A stretch of DNA of 64,000 nt from Corylus avellana (Eukaryota > Streptophyta > Magnoliopsida > Fagales > Betulaceae): positions 25,253,515-25,317,514 of the forward strand of contig NC_081543.1 in assembly GCF_901000735.1 (NCBI RefSeq), written 5' to 3'. The translations under genes were made by a program, and so were the position numbers. Positions 47,416-59,535 of the stretch are shown here, piece after piece (position 1 is the stretch's first letter; each line of letters begins with the position of its first letter). Under the pieces are notes generated by a model. The model saw only the letters and a list, made by a program, of their open reading frames with translations, had not been told where the DNA came from and ran no database searches.

Positions 47416-49232
47416 AGGAGTGCAAAGGCGGTTACGGTTAGCGGTTAGTGGCAATAACCGCTAACCGTAACCGCCCTAGCGGTTAGTAAATTTCACTAAC
47501 CGCAACCGCTAACCGCTTAGCGGTTAACGGTTAGCGGTTAGCGGCCGGTTAACGGTTAGTGAAATAGATAACCGCCCGCTAACCGCTTTTTTAAAATTGG
47601 ACTTTTTTTTTGGGCTTTTTTTTACCCTCATTTTTTTTTCTTGTATTTTTAATATCTTCTTGGGCCCAATTGCTATAAAAAGAGCCCATATTGAAAAATC
47701 AAAAATATTTGACCCAAAATTTACATTTACTTGTACTTTAAAAAAAATTTCTTAAATATTAAATCATAACCGGTTAACTTTTTTTAAAAAAAAAAAAAAA
47801 AATCAACACAACATACAAAAAAAAGTTCAGATTTCAGACAACTGTCACAACATATAAAAAAATATATAAAAAAAGTTCAACACAAAGCATATAAAATAAG
47901 TTCAAAAAATGGTTAAATTTCTTTTTCTAAAAAATGTTCAAAAAATACATTAATACTTCAATTGTGATTATAAGTAACACATTGTTGAATCTAATGTCAA
48001 TTACTTAATTTGATATTATATAATTATATAGTTTCATTAAATTACATCATATGATTCATATGATTAATTATTTAAATTCTTATCATATTTACTTATAATC
48101 TTTTTTTTTTTGAATTGAACTTAATATCTAATGGTAAATGGTAATGTTCAAACTCCTAAATCCTAAATTCGCAAAGTATCTAATAATGCTTTAATTAAAT
48201 TGTAGACTTGTAGTTATAAGTAATATATTGTTTAATTCAATTGAATCAATTGTGATTATCATTGTACATGAATCATATGATTAACTTGTAGACTTATGAC
48301 TTATGAGTTATGTCATATTATATATGTATTATTTATTATTATATAATCATATGATTTAATGATCAAGTCATCATGTGATATAATCATATCAATTATAGTG
48401 ATAATATATAAATTACTAAAATTATAATGATAATACATTAATACTTAAAATGTGTTTATAAGTAACACATTGGTCATTGTTTAATCCAATGTCAATTACT
48501 TAATTTGATACTATACGAATCACATCATCATTGTACATTAATAATATGATTCACTTGAAGTCTTGAATAAAGTATTTGAATTGTCATCGAATCATATGAT
48601 TAAGTATTGATATTATACATTTATATTATTCATATACATATGTAGACTTATATAGACTTATAACATATATAGACTTATAAGTTTATAACATACATTGGAA
48701 ATAAATCTCTAGATATTTAATTGTTGTATTAGTATGAATTGGTATACTTATGAGTTATGTCATATTATATATGTATAATTTGTTATTATATAATCAAATG
48801 ATTTAATGATCAATCTCATGTGATATAATCATATAAATTATAGTGATAATATATTAATACTCAAATTGTGATTTAATTATTTTTTAAAAAAAATTGTGAT
48901 TTAATGATCAAGTGATTATATCATATAATCATATAAATTATAGTGATAATATATTAATACTCAAATTGTGATTTAATTATTTTTTAAAAAAATTGTGATT
49001 TAATTATCAAGTGATTATGTTATATGTATAAATATTTTTATAATTATAATTATAAAAATATATTATATAAAAAGGCGGTTAGCGGTTAGCGGTTACGGTT
49101 AGTAGACCCAATAACCGCTAACCGCTAACCGCTAGGCAGTTATGGCGGTTAGGCGGTTAGCGGTTAATGCGGTTAAACGGTTAGGCGGTTAGGCGGTTGG
49201 CGGTTATAGCGGTTAGCGGTTAGCGGGCGGTT
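47416..49232 (-). mobile_element. non-autonomous hAT element, copy B1 (right end in gap)
   Basis: Starts AGGAGTGCAAAGGCGG after AATTCCCT, with dense CGGTTAG/CTAACCG arrays at 47425-47580 and 49072-49232. The interior is very AT-rich noncoding DNA with no transposase fragment, unlike copy B2. The last subterminal array runs into the N gap. Confidence 0.8.
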
Positions 49233-49332
49233 NNNNNNNNNNNNNNNNNNNNNNNNNNNNNNNNNNNNNNNNNNNNNNNNNNNNNNNNNNNNNNNNNNNN
49301 NNNNNNNNNNNNNNNNNNNNNNNNNNNNNNNN
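49233..49332. other. assembly gap, 100 N
   Basis: Placeholder gap. Sequence after it repeats 45884 onward. Confidence 0.98.
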
Positions 49333-49384
49333 CCCATATACATACAAGGATGGATGGATGCAATTCTTCCACCAGCTGAATGCA

Positions 49385-49415
<31 letters not shown>

Positions 49416-50025
49416 CAGGTATTGGGGGTGACGAGCTTTTCCATCAAATCTTGTATTTTGAGAGCATCAATTCACTGCATTGTTCATGTCTCTGATGACA
49501 TACAGGCTATAAGGTCAAAAACAGAGAATGTGAACAATCATTTTCCGCAAAGGATCTTGCATTTCCAGCAATGTGAAACTTGGTTGTAAATTTCTCTGAT
49601 GAGCTTGAGCTATGTGCTTGTGTGTGTCGTTTACATTTTGGGAATTAAATTAAAAATAAAAAAAATAAAAATAAAAATGTGCCGGCGAAATAGGATTCTG
49701 ATGAGGAACACAGCTACGAACAACAAACTCACCAACTTTACAATTAAGCATCTGCTATCAACAACACACTGTCTAAAACTAAACAACGCTATTTTTGCAA
49801 CAAAGAATATTATCTGATGGATAGTCCCAATTGACACCAGCCATTAATTGATTTCTCACTTCCCAACCGATATTCTTAAAATCTGTTCTCAGCGTTTTTA
49901 GTACACTCACAGAACATTAATGTCGAGCCAGATTAATTTACTCAAGCTCCAGATATGAATCCTCTCTCACTCGAAAAAAAAAAAAAAAATCAACTTAAAT
50001 ATTATGCAGTTTGTTAAAGGAAAAT

Positions 50026-50108
50026 GTCAGAAGTGGGATTTGAACCCACGCCCTCTCACGAAGACCAGAACTTGAGTCTGGCGCCTTAGACCACTCGGCC
50101 ATCCTGAC
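50026..50108 (-). tRNA. tRNA-Leu (CAA), copy B2
   Basis: Identical to 46569-46651 in all 83 nt, with identical near flanks. It may be a second gene or the same gene assembled twice (see the gap at 49233). Confidence 0.93.
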
Positions 50109-50872
50109 TGGTTTGTTGTTAGCAAACTAATGAGTAATGAAAACTGTTTAAATCGACAAAAGCGACTTGAATTCATTTTCAGTAACATTTTTTTGATTTT
50201 TGGGATCTCTTATTAGGATCCTTGTGAACAATGATTGAAAAACATGTATTTAAATATCTTTAGAGACTATCTCACAAATCTCTCAAAGAAACGAATACAT
50301 ATATATGCTTTGAAAGAAGTGCATGTCAAATTAACCTAAAACAGTGGAGTCAACGGTGGCTTTTTTCAACTGCCTAAGGTGGTGCTATTAGCCGTGATAG
50401 CATAGGCCTATCTAAGAGGCTCAAAACACCAAAATAGGTCCAAAAAACTCATGCCTAACATGCAGTTACCATGGTGTGGTTTGGGCATAAATAACCGCTA
50501 ACCAGCGTTTACTCAAAACTGCTAACCGCCTAAGACAATGCGGTTAAAAGCAATAACCTCTAGCTATCACCGCCTGTACAACCCTAATTCAAACAACTTA
50601 ATAACAGAATCATCATCCCAATATTTGTGGTTTTGATAGCTTGGTTGTAGCATGATTTGACAAGAACATGCCACAACCAAGTAATCCAGATGTACATTAT
50701 TTTGCATTTTATATAATTTTTTCACAATTTTTACCTAAATTATCAATTTGGACAAAAAAAAAAAACAAAAAAATTGTTGGAGATTCAAATTCAAGGCTAA
50801 GGGCATACAGCATACATGTCCCAGACAACTTAAGACGTGAGAGTCACCTATTTAAGACAAGTGGAATTCCCT

Positions 50873-52712
50873 AGGAGTGCAAAGGCGGTTACGGTTAGCG
50901 GTTAGTGGCAATAACCGCTAACCGTAACCGCCCTAGCGGTTAGTAAATTTCACTAACCGCAACCGCTAACCGCTTAGCGGTTAATGGTTAGCGGTTAGCG
51001 GCCGGTTAACGGTTAGTGAAATAGATAACCGCCCGCTAACCGCTTTTTTAAAATTGGACTTTTTTTTTGGGCTTTTTTTTACCCTCATTTTTTTTTCTTG
51101 TATTTTTAATATCTTCTTGGGCCCAATTGCTATAAAAAGAGCCCATATTGAAAAATCAAAAATATTTGACCCAAAATTTACATTTACTTGTACTTAAAAA
51201 AAATTTCCTTAAATATTAAATCTCGTTAACTTTTAAAAAAAAAAAAAAAAAAATTCAACACAATATACAAAAAAAAGTTCAGAATTCAGATAACTGTCAC
51301 AACATATAAAAAAATATATAAAAAAAGTTCAACACAAAGCATATAAAATAAGTTCAAATAAAACATTAAATGATACAAATAAAACATTAAAACTTCATCA
51401 ATCCTCTCATTTGGTCCTCTAGCAAATCCTGTGGGCATCAAAAGAAGAAAAGTTATAATATTAAACATAATAATATTAAGGCACAAGCATGTACACATAT
51501 CAAAATGTGTTTAATATAATTGTATTGTAATTAAAATACTATGACAATTCAAAAAATAATAACCTTCGTTACTAACAAACCTCTAGGCAAAAGATGAAGC
51601 AGCACTTGAACTTGAAGGTTGAATCACATCTATGAATAAATAATTAGAATAAATTAATAAATAATGAAAACTAAATGAAGTTGCAAATAACTAATTTATA
51701 AACATTTACCTAGCTCATCAAATTCTGCCAAAAACACCTCCAACTCGGCATTGCTTAGGCGGTTCTTTATCCAGTCGTGTGTGCAAATCAAGGCTTCAGC
51801 GGTAAGTGGAGACAATGAACTCCTAAAGCAATCCAATACACGTCCACCGGTGCTAAATGCGGATTCAGAAGCAACAGTGGAAATATGAATGGCAAATACA
51901 TCACGAGCTATCTCTGCGAGGGTAGGGTATTTGGACGCATTAACCTTCCACCAACCTAAAATATCAAAATCTTTTATTGTTTTTTCACACTCATCCAATG
52001 AATACCGATCAAACTCCGATTTACATGCCAAATCATCCTCTTCCTCAAGATCTCATTAAATTATATCATATGATTCATATGATTAATTATTTAAATTCTT
52101 ATCATATTTACTTATAATCTTTTTTCTTTGAATTGAACTTAATATCTAATGGTAAATGGTAATGTTCAAACTCCTAAATCCTAAATTCCTAAAGTATCTA
52201 ATAATGCTTTAATTAAATTGTAGACTTGTAGTTATAAGTAATATATTGTTTAATTCAATTGAATCAATTGTGATTATCATTGTACATGATCAAGTGATTA
52301 TATGATATATAATCACTTGATCAAGTGATTATATGATATAATGATCAAGTGACCTTAATACTCAAATGATTGTGATTTAATGATCAAGTGATTATATGAT
52401 ATAATCATATAAATTATAGTGATAATATATTAATACTCAAATTGTGATTTAATTATTTTTAAAAAAAAATTGTGATTTAATGATCAAGTGATTATGTTAT
52501 ATGTATAAATATTTTTATAATTATAATTATAAACATATATTATATAAAAAGGCGGTTAGCGGTTAGCGGTTACGGTTAGTAGACCCAATAACCGCTAGGC
52601 GGTTATGGCGGTTAGGCGGTTAGCGGCTAATGCGGTTAGACGGTTAAGCGGTTGGCGGTTATAGCGGTTAGCGGTTAACGGGCGGTTTTTAACCGCCCGC
52701 CTTTGCACCCCT
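50873..52712 (-). mobile_element. non-autonomous hAT element, copy B2, complete ends
   Basis: 1840 bp. Terminal inverted repeats AGGAGTGCAAAGGCGG and, at the right end, the complement of AGGGGTGCAAAGGCGG (15 of 16). Flanks are AATTCCCT and AATTCCCA (7 of 8), fitting the 8-bp hAT duplication. Subterminal CGGTTAG arrays at both ends, AT-rich interior, and a minus-strand transposase fragment. Confidence 0.88.
51696..52031 (-). pseudogene. hAT transposase C-terminal fragment
   Basis: 111 codons encoding the hAT dimerisation domain: ILGWWKVNASKYPTLAEIARD, then STVASESAFSTGGRVLD, then ALICTHDWIKN. The BED finger and catalytic region are missing. Similar to, but clearly diverged from, the same domain at 25318-25647. 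Because it lies in sense with the element and includes the true C-terminus, it shows the element is an internal-deletion derivative. Confidence 0.88.
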
Positions 52713-52720
52713 AATTCCCA

Positions 52721-54146
52721 ACTCTTTGTCTTAAACTACTCAAATTTTCATAGAATTTTCATCCCATATTTGTGGCTTTGTTAGCTGGATGTAGCATGAT
52801 CTGACATGAAATATATATGCATGGAGATTCTCTACAATTTTCTGATTTGGCAAGGGCAGCTTTTGGGCTACCCAATGTGGGCAAGTTGATGTAATTGAAG
52901 AGTTTTTGTCTTCTTTACATAGCCCTGTGGGCAAGTTTCTGCGATCACAATTTTCTCAATTTCTCAGAGACTATCATCACCTTTGTTTTTTAGTGTCATT
53001 GTGGGCACTGGGCACACCTGAGGTCGAGGATTTGCCGTCACCGAGGAGTGCATGTGCATGTGAGGCTGCTCTTGTCTCTGAAAAGTCATGTTAGCTTATG
53101 CAGCACACTCTTTTTTTTTTTTTTTTGTGGGATATCATATCAAAAGAATCTGATCGAGACCCTTTTTCTAATATCTTGAAACTCAATGATTTTTTTTTTT
53201 TTTCTTTTGAATAATCCTCGTTTGGGATGATCACCAGCTTCAATGGACAAGTGGATTGAGATCAGCTTCAAAACCAAAAAATTAAAAATTAAAAATTAAA
53301 ATTAATATTGGATGGTCTATTTCATAATAAATAAATAAACTTTGGGGACCGAAGCTTGGGGGCTACTAGTTCGGTTCCGGCCACGGACCCTTAATTAAAA
53401 TATTACCTTATTTATTTCTCTCATCAAGAAATAAAATTTGATTTCAATTAAAATTCCATAACTAATTTTCTTATGATGAATGCATCTGCATTCATTTTTC
53501 TTAGTATATATTGATAATAAAAACCATTTTTTATGACATCCTAGATGGTGATGGAGTTGCAGGGATAATTTTGTTTATATGCTGCCCAAGCCAAAACTAT
53601 CTCTGCTTCCATTGCGTTCATGTTTTCCCAAAAACCATAAGCTCTAGCCTCTAGGATATTGTCCTAGCTCAGTCCAACTTGCTAGCTCTCCTATGACACC
53701 TCAGAAATATCTCACTTTAGAAAGATGGATTGCTCCTGTCATATTGAATGGGTGAATTATAAAGTATGCATCAATGTGCCATTTCACATTGATTTTTTTT
53801 TTTTTTTTTTAATTAAAAGGGTAGGAGAGGACTACCAATTGTGGCTGCTTTACATGAGCGTTATCAAAGTAGTACACACCGGCTCGAAATTGCTCAAGAG
53901 GGGCTTAGACTGTGAAAAATCGCAGGTGCTCCTTCAAAACCAATTGAATCATAATCTGACCCAGCCCCACCAGGATATCAATAGATCCCAATTAAGGTGG
54001 CTAACAATAATCAAAAGTGAGCGATTCTCATTGCGAGAACTTGTTCCCTAGTGCGTGCCTAACCACATGAGGATTGCTTTGAGACCACTGACCACCGCCA
54101 CTGGTGGTTTCTACAATGAATATTTACCAAGTAATATATATTAATA

Positions 54147-54177
<31 letters not shown>

Positions 54178-54689
54178 CGTGCTTTAGTACACTTGTCAAG
54201 GTAAAGTGTAGATATAGGTAACGTTTTTCCAGGATCGTTAGGTGACGATGCAATTTTGTAAACCTGAGTAGGTATCCTTAAAGTGATAGTAAAGACTGGC
54301 ATGATTTATTTGGTGAGATTAATTGGTTTCTGTCCACATCTTCTTATATATGCCCACTTTCTCTCCCACTGCATCAAGAAGTAAGCTTTAGCCAAAAAAA
54401 GTCATTGTATTAGATATTAACTTCTATTTCTTGAACAAAGGGTGGCCAGACAAATACCTAAACTCTTTATTCCTTTGCTCTCTCACCTATTCAATTTTAT
54501 TGGTGCGAAAGGATTTTTGAAAAGATTTTTCAAATGCCTTTATATGCATTGGTAATGCACTAAGATACTGTGGCCCTGCGTGTATCCCACATATCAATTT
54601 GATGTGTGACACATATTGGGAAAGAAGATAAACATACACAATTTGGCAAAAGCTAGGGTTTTGCCGGCACTAAAATGGCACTTAGATAT
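52721..54689. other. intergenic, no gene recognised
   Basis: AT-rich, with T runs (53110-53127, 53190-53205) and a TA dinucleotide repeat at 54150-54177. Open frames here are short and without domain signals. Confidence 0.5.
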
Positions 54690-54889
54690 TGCTAAAGTAT
54701 TAATTAAATTATTAAATTTATAATTTTTTATTAGTTTAAATTTTTGAAATAAGTGATGATTTAACGTGACTTTATAGTAGAGGTACACAGTTCAAACTCT
54801 AACTCCATAATTTATTTTAATATTAATTAAATAATTAAATTCGTTATTTCCTTTTAGTTTCAACTTTTGAAATAAATGGTAATTTAACA
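54690..54889 (+). mobile_element. TRIM retrotransposon
   Basis: About 200 bp: terminal repeats 54690-54766 (TGCTAAAGTATT...GATTTAAC) and about 54815-54889 (...GTAATTTAACA), with a short internal part. Flanks GATAT/TATAT match at 4 of 5. Same family as 32944-33215; primer site strongly decayed. Confidence 0.65.
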
Positions 54890-56001
54890 TATATCCCACG
54901 AGTTAAAGTGTCACTTCTAGCTTTTCAAGTTCGTGATCACTTCATCAAGGCCGGTTATGTTAAACTTACAGAATTTTAAACGGAATCATCAATAACATGA
55001 TTCAGAAATATGTCATTTCCACGTGAGTAATCTTATCTCACAACTACCTCATAATGTTAGTTTGACGATCTCAATCAACGCTCGGATCAATACTTATTAA
55101 AAAAAAAAATCAAATGTTGGTTGATACTGCCACATCAACAATATTACAAGATAAAAATATGGTTTATAACATTACCTTTTGCACGTTGTAACCACCTATA
55201 ACGTAGAATGTCTTACGTACTTAGAATGCCTAGAAATATAATATTTTGTGTTTTAAATTATTTGTTAATTTCTTTAACCTGATAACATAAAACAAAAGAC
55301 AAAATACAGAGTGATTAACAACATAATCCCATAATGTCAAAATGTCAAAATCAGAAGGAAAATGTTTCATTATTTGACAACATAGTACTCCTACTAGGTC
55401 CAACCATTTCTCCATAAGCTCAACATCTCTAGAACATCACCAAGAAATTAAACAGCCACCACTAATTAATATCTTAATACTCCCATGATATTTAATTATT
55501 CGTATGTTAATAAAGTGCCTTTTGCAAATGTAGGTTTCTTTCGCAAAGTAGCTTTACTTATTTGAGATAAGCACAAGCAATATCAAATAGTGTAAAATAC
55601 CAACATCGATCAAGACGCCTAAGAAAAACAAAAATTGCTTGTATTTGCACTCATAAGCTTTAAGAAAAGAAAGAGATGGGAAGAAGCACCAAACCCCACT
55701 TTGGCCAATATCCAGCAATTGTTTCTTATGAATTGTCATTGGAGAGATGATGCCACAAAGTTTGGACTATTATCAACCACAGGGCAGATTAATGTATTAG
55801 GATTCACAGCAATTATCTGTTGAATGGTTAGTAATTTGAACAGATAATATGAGAGATTCCATATAAAACTTAAATGGTTTAAAATTTATCCAAGTAGATC
55901 ATAAATATCATATAAAATTTCTCACATTATTCCATGGCAGAGGGTTAAGGGTTGAGAGTAATCTGGATTCATTGAAACTCTTAGGAAAATTACAGTTTTT
56001 G
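54890..56001. other. intergenic, no gene recognised
   Basis: AT-rich sequence without coding or repeat signals I can name. Confidence 0.5.
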
Positions 56002-56010
56002 AAATTTCAG

Positions 56011-56111
56011 ATGTAAGCCATCCATTTGCTATTCAAGGGTCATTGTTATGCCACGTAGGAACACGTGGCAAAACAGTGACCCTTGAATGAAAAATGGATG
56101 ACCTAAATTTA
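56011..56111. mobile_element. short fold-back MITE with ACGTGG motif
   Basis: Arms of about 40 nt (56014-56055 and 56062-56105) pair with few mismatches around a 6-nt loop; both arms hold CAAGGGTCA and GCCACGT. Nine-bp direct repeats AAATTTCAG (56002-56010, 56112-56120) bracket it, fitting a Mutator-type MITE. The loop-proximal ACGTGGC is an ABRE-type core. Confidence 0.7.
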
Positions 56112-57236
56112 AAATTTCAGCAAATGAAATAGAATTTAAGTAGATCCCTGTCTCCAAATCACAATCCAGCTGTACAGAGGATTTGCAATTGGGCAAACTC
56201 TGCCTGCCATTTTTGGCAGGGCAACAGCCTAGAGATTCACTGGTGCATGCACTGTAACGATTTTTTAGCACTATTATTTTTAAAATAAAAAATATAAAAT
56301 AAAATAAAATAAAATAAGAAGAAAATAGGAGAGGCCATGGCCTCCTTTTGATTTTGGAATTTTTCATTGATATATATATATATATATATATATATATGGG
56401 CCAAAAAGTTTGACTTGGCCCTATTAAAATAAAAAATCTCCATACCCAAAACGGGAACAGCCCATAACCCATTTGACTACACACAAATAATAAGAAGAAA
56501 AAAAATGAGCATTTTTAAACATAAATATTATTAAAGTTAGGCTTCACCAAAAATTTAAAGATACGTTTTTGATTGACTATTCTACAATGTCTTACATCAA
56601 AAGAAAAAATGCTATGAGATTTAGTCCAGATTTAATCATAGTTGATTTTCGATACTTAAAAGAATGCTAAGTTCATTTTGATAAGTGATTGAGTTAACAA
56701 TTAAAATATATTAAGAAATAATTATTTTGTGTCTTTTATTTGTTTATATGTTGTTAAAATTGAATAAATCTTAATATATTTCTCATCTCTCTTTAATAAT
56801 AATTTCTAGTTCGCTCAATGTTAAAAGGACCAATCAAATTATAATTATTGGAACTCATTAAAATTACTTATAAAATCAAATCTAATAGAGTAAGGAACTA
56901 CCGTGAAAATTAATAACCATAAACACCTTTATAATTTACCAGAATTTGGTATTAATATCTTTCACTTTTGTGGGATTGAACCCGATGTGCATAGCTATTA
57001 TTGACTAATATTTGTTATAAAGAGTAATATTATTTAGTAAATTATTATATGATTATCCTATGAAAATTATGTTTTTTATAATAAATTTAAATTTAGAATC
57101 TCTGTTTTATTTATATTTTAACTTAATAATTAATGTCTAAAAAATTTAAGTCGATAAAAAATAATAAATTTAATTATTTACTTAAATCTTTTAAGGCCTG
57201 TTTAGACGGTTTGATCACAACGTTGGCTTTCTTCTT
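56112..57236. other. intergenic, no gene recognised
   Basis: Contains an AT dinucleotide repeat (56370-56397). Otherwise AT-rich, without genes. Confidence 0.5.
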
Positions 57237-57245
57237 TAATTTTCA

Positions 57246-57837
57246 GGGTTAAATACTCCATACCCCCCTAGGGTTTCTTAACTTTATTTTTTTTCTCCCT
57301 GTGGTTTTATTTTTATCACAGGAGGTCTCTGTGGTTTTGATAAGTGATCAAATTAGTTCATCTGTTAGTTGACCGTTATGACTGACACGTGGACCAATCA
57401 GACGTCGACACGTGGCACATATTTAATTTTTTTTAAAAAAAAAAATTTTAAAATGTATTTTTTTTAAATTAAAAAATCGTATTTAAAAAAAAAAAAAAAA
57501 AAAATAGGTTTGAGTCATTTTGGGGTGGCTCGGCTAATTCCCCTAAATGGTTGCCACACCCACTTTTTTTCCTCGGCTTTTTCTTTTCTTTTTTAAAATA
57601 AATAAATTTTTTTTAATTTAAAAAAAAATATACATTTTTTTATTTTTTTAAAAAAAAATTAAATATGTGTCACGTGTCGACATCTGATTGGTCCACGTGT
57701 CAATCCTAACGGTCAACTAACGGATGGACTAATTTGGTCACTTATCAAAACCACATGGACTTCCTATGATAAAAATGAAACCACAGAGAAAAAAAAATAA
57801 AGTTAAAAAACCCTAGGAAGTACGGAGTATTTAACCC
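57246..57837. mobile_element. Mutator-like MITE with long inverted arms carrying G-boxes
   Basis: 592 bp, ends GGGTTAAATACTCC and GGAGTATTTAACCC, arms of about 185 bp, bracketed by TAATTTTCA (57237-57245) and TAATTTTCG (57838-57846), 8 of 9 matching. Each arm has two CACGTG cores (57386, 57409, 57671, 57694), with a CCAAT/ATTGG box and a GTCGAC between them. The middle (57425-57660) is A/T homopolymer plus a GGGGTGGCTCGG stretch. It lies 1.2 kb upstream of the AAA ATPase TATA box. Confidence 0.88.
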
Positions 57838-57846
57838 TAATTTTCG

Positions 57847-59046
57847 ATAAAAAGGCAAACATGAAAAAAACAAAAAAAAACAAAAAACAAAAAAACTGGG
57901 ACTGCTTTTACTGTCGGCTGTCCATCCCACTTGCATCTGTGCCGTCCCAACGTCAGCAGCTCTGTGGGTCCCAGTATTGACGGTGCAGATACTTCTGAGC
58001 ACGTCCAGTTACTCTGCACTGGTGGATCCTAAAGGCGTATTAAAGGCTTAAAGCTTATCCGATTCGCATTTCCGCGCCATCAGGCAACTGTTTTGTTTAC
58101 GACAGTCTGTAAATATGTTATTCAATAATAAAATTCTTACAAATTTTAATTAAACAATTCAACTCAATATTTACACTTCTCTAATATAAAATCCCTTTTT
58201 GATTTCTTTTTAATTTTGACACAAAACAGCAGGTGTTTATCTACATCACTTTACATAAGGCAAGAGTTTTTTATATAATACAATATAAAAATCAGAATAG
58301 TTCAATTTAAAAATAAATAAATAAATCATTACATAAACAAAGTTTAGTTATTATTTTTAAATAATTAATTAAAAATTTTATTATATGAGTATTTATTAAA
58401 GAGAGGTATACATTTATTGTTTTTTTTTTTCAAGACCCAAGTTTTTAACTTTTTTTTTTAATTTTAAAAATCAAGTTTTTTAATCTGTTTTCAATCCAAA
58501 ATTTTAGTTAACATTTCATCAATTTTAAATGATTTTTTTTTTTTCCTTTCTATTTATATTATCTTAATATATTTATAATCCCTCTTCATTCCTTCTTCTC
58601 TATCTTGGATTTTAAATATATTTACAAATTTTAATTATAATTTTGTCCAAATTAAGAGAAGATGCTAAATGAGACAAATAAAAAGTGCTGATAATTCGGA
58701 GGAATATTGTTATTTTCAAAAATTTAGTGGGGTGATTGCAATTAGTGTAAATAATAATAATAATAATAAAAAAGCTTCAACGAGACGTCAAGGCTACAAT
58801 CCCGTAAACCGTCAAACCGGAACAAAACCCCTCAAAATCATGCCACGTAATAAACTTTGGAATCTCTCCGTATTTTGTCTTTAAAAACTCAAACCCCGAA
58901 GGAGACACCTGAGAAAGCGGGAACACGCTCCACCACCGGCTCTCTCTCTCTCTTTCTCTCTTGCCGCTTCACTCCCTCCCTCGCTCGCTCGCTCGCTCAC
59001 TCACTCATTCAACTACTCTTCGGCCGGCTGGCAGGCCGACGACTCC
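57847..59046 (+). promoter_or_regulatory. upstream region of the AAA ATPase gene
   Basis: No gene. AT-rich to about 58800, then a GC/CT-rich proximal part with CT repeats (58942-58960) and a CTCG/CTCA tetranucleotide run (58980-59006), common in plant core promoters. Confidence 0.55.
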
Positions 59047-59054
59047 TATAAATA
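59047..59054 (+). promoter_or_regulatory. TATA box of the AAA ATPase gene
   Basis: TATAAATA in CTCCTATAAATACCC, a near-consensus plant TATA box 464 bp upstream of the start codon. Transcription is expected to begin near 59080. Confidence 0.7.
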
Positions 59055-59288
59055 CCCTAAGATCCGCTCCTTTCGCTCCCTATTAATACTCCACCACTTA
59101 AAAGACCAAAAGAGAAAATACAAACAAAGAATTTCAATCAGATAAAGAGAGAAAATAGGTTGAGCAAAATCGGCTAGATCGGAGATTCTTCAATCCCTTG
59201 TCCGAATCAATAACACGAAAACCAAAATTTCTGCTTTCTGAGCTTTATTTTAATTTTTCTCTTTTGATCGTTTTTGTGCTCTGTTTTT

Positions 59289-59535
59289 GGTTACATGATC
59301 TCAAAAGTTTTCCTGCGTCTGGCTGTGAATTCGGTGTTTAAATGGAACAGAAAAGCATATTGTTATGAGCGTGGAATCTCAAATCTTCGTGTGTAGCGGT
59401 TAATTATAATCGTCGTAAGAACTTTGCGTTTTTGTGTTAGATCCTGTTTGGTTACAAGATCTGGTTTTTTTTTTTTTTTTTGGTCATTTGGCTGTGGAAT
59501 TCGGTCATAAATGGAGCAGAAAAGCGTATGGTTAT
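59289..59535 (+). repeat. 169-bp tandem duplication including the start codon
   Basis: The stretch GGTTACATGATCT...GGCTGTGAATTCGG...AAATGGAACAGAAAAGC (59289-59357) recurs as GGTTACAAGATCT...GGCTGTGGAATTCGG...AAATGGAGCAGAAAAGC (59451-59526). The second unit holds the real start codon; the first holds a relic. Confidence 0.88.
59342..59368 (+). promoter_or_regulatory. upstream ORF copying the protein's first residues
   Basis: Encodes MEQKSILL then TGA, against MEQKSVWL at the true start (59511). It overlaps an upstream ORF of 33 codons (59295-59396) and another of 12 codons (59365-59403). All lie between the TATA box and the start codon, with no obvious leader intron removing them, so they should reduce or regulate translation. 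Confidence 0.7.

Larger units (their letters stand above)
45884..49232 (+). repeat. duplicated block, copy B1
   Basis: From CCCATATACATACAAGG it matches copy B2 (from 49333) at over 99% for about 1.6 kb, then continues into an hAT element that differs internally. The GA repeat is 8 bp shorter here (about 45929-45955). B1 ends at an N gap and B2 begins right after it with the same bases. Confidence 0.92.
49333..52720 (+). repeat. duplicated block, copy B2
   Basis: Second copy of the post-protease region with GA repeat, tRNA-Leu gene and hAT element. Differences in the first 1.6 kb are a longer GA run and a handful of substitutions, mainly in the decayed repeat near 50500-50575. Confidence 0.92.

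Noticed and set aside
47425..47580. GGTTAG-rich arrays as interstitial telomere repeats
   Set aside because: The units are irregular CGGTTAG in both orientations, not TTTAGGG, and they sit inside hAT terminal inverted repeats.
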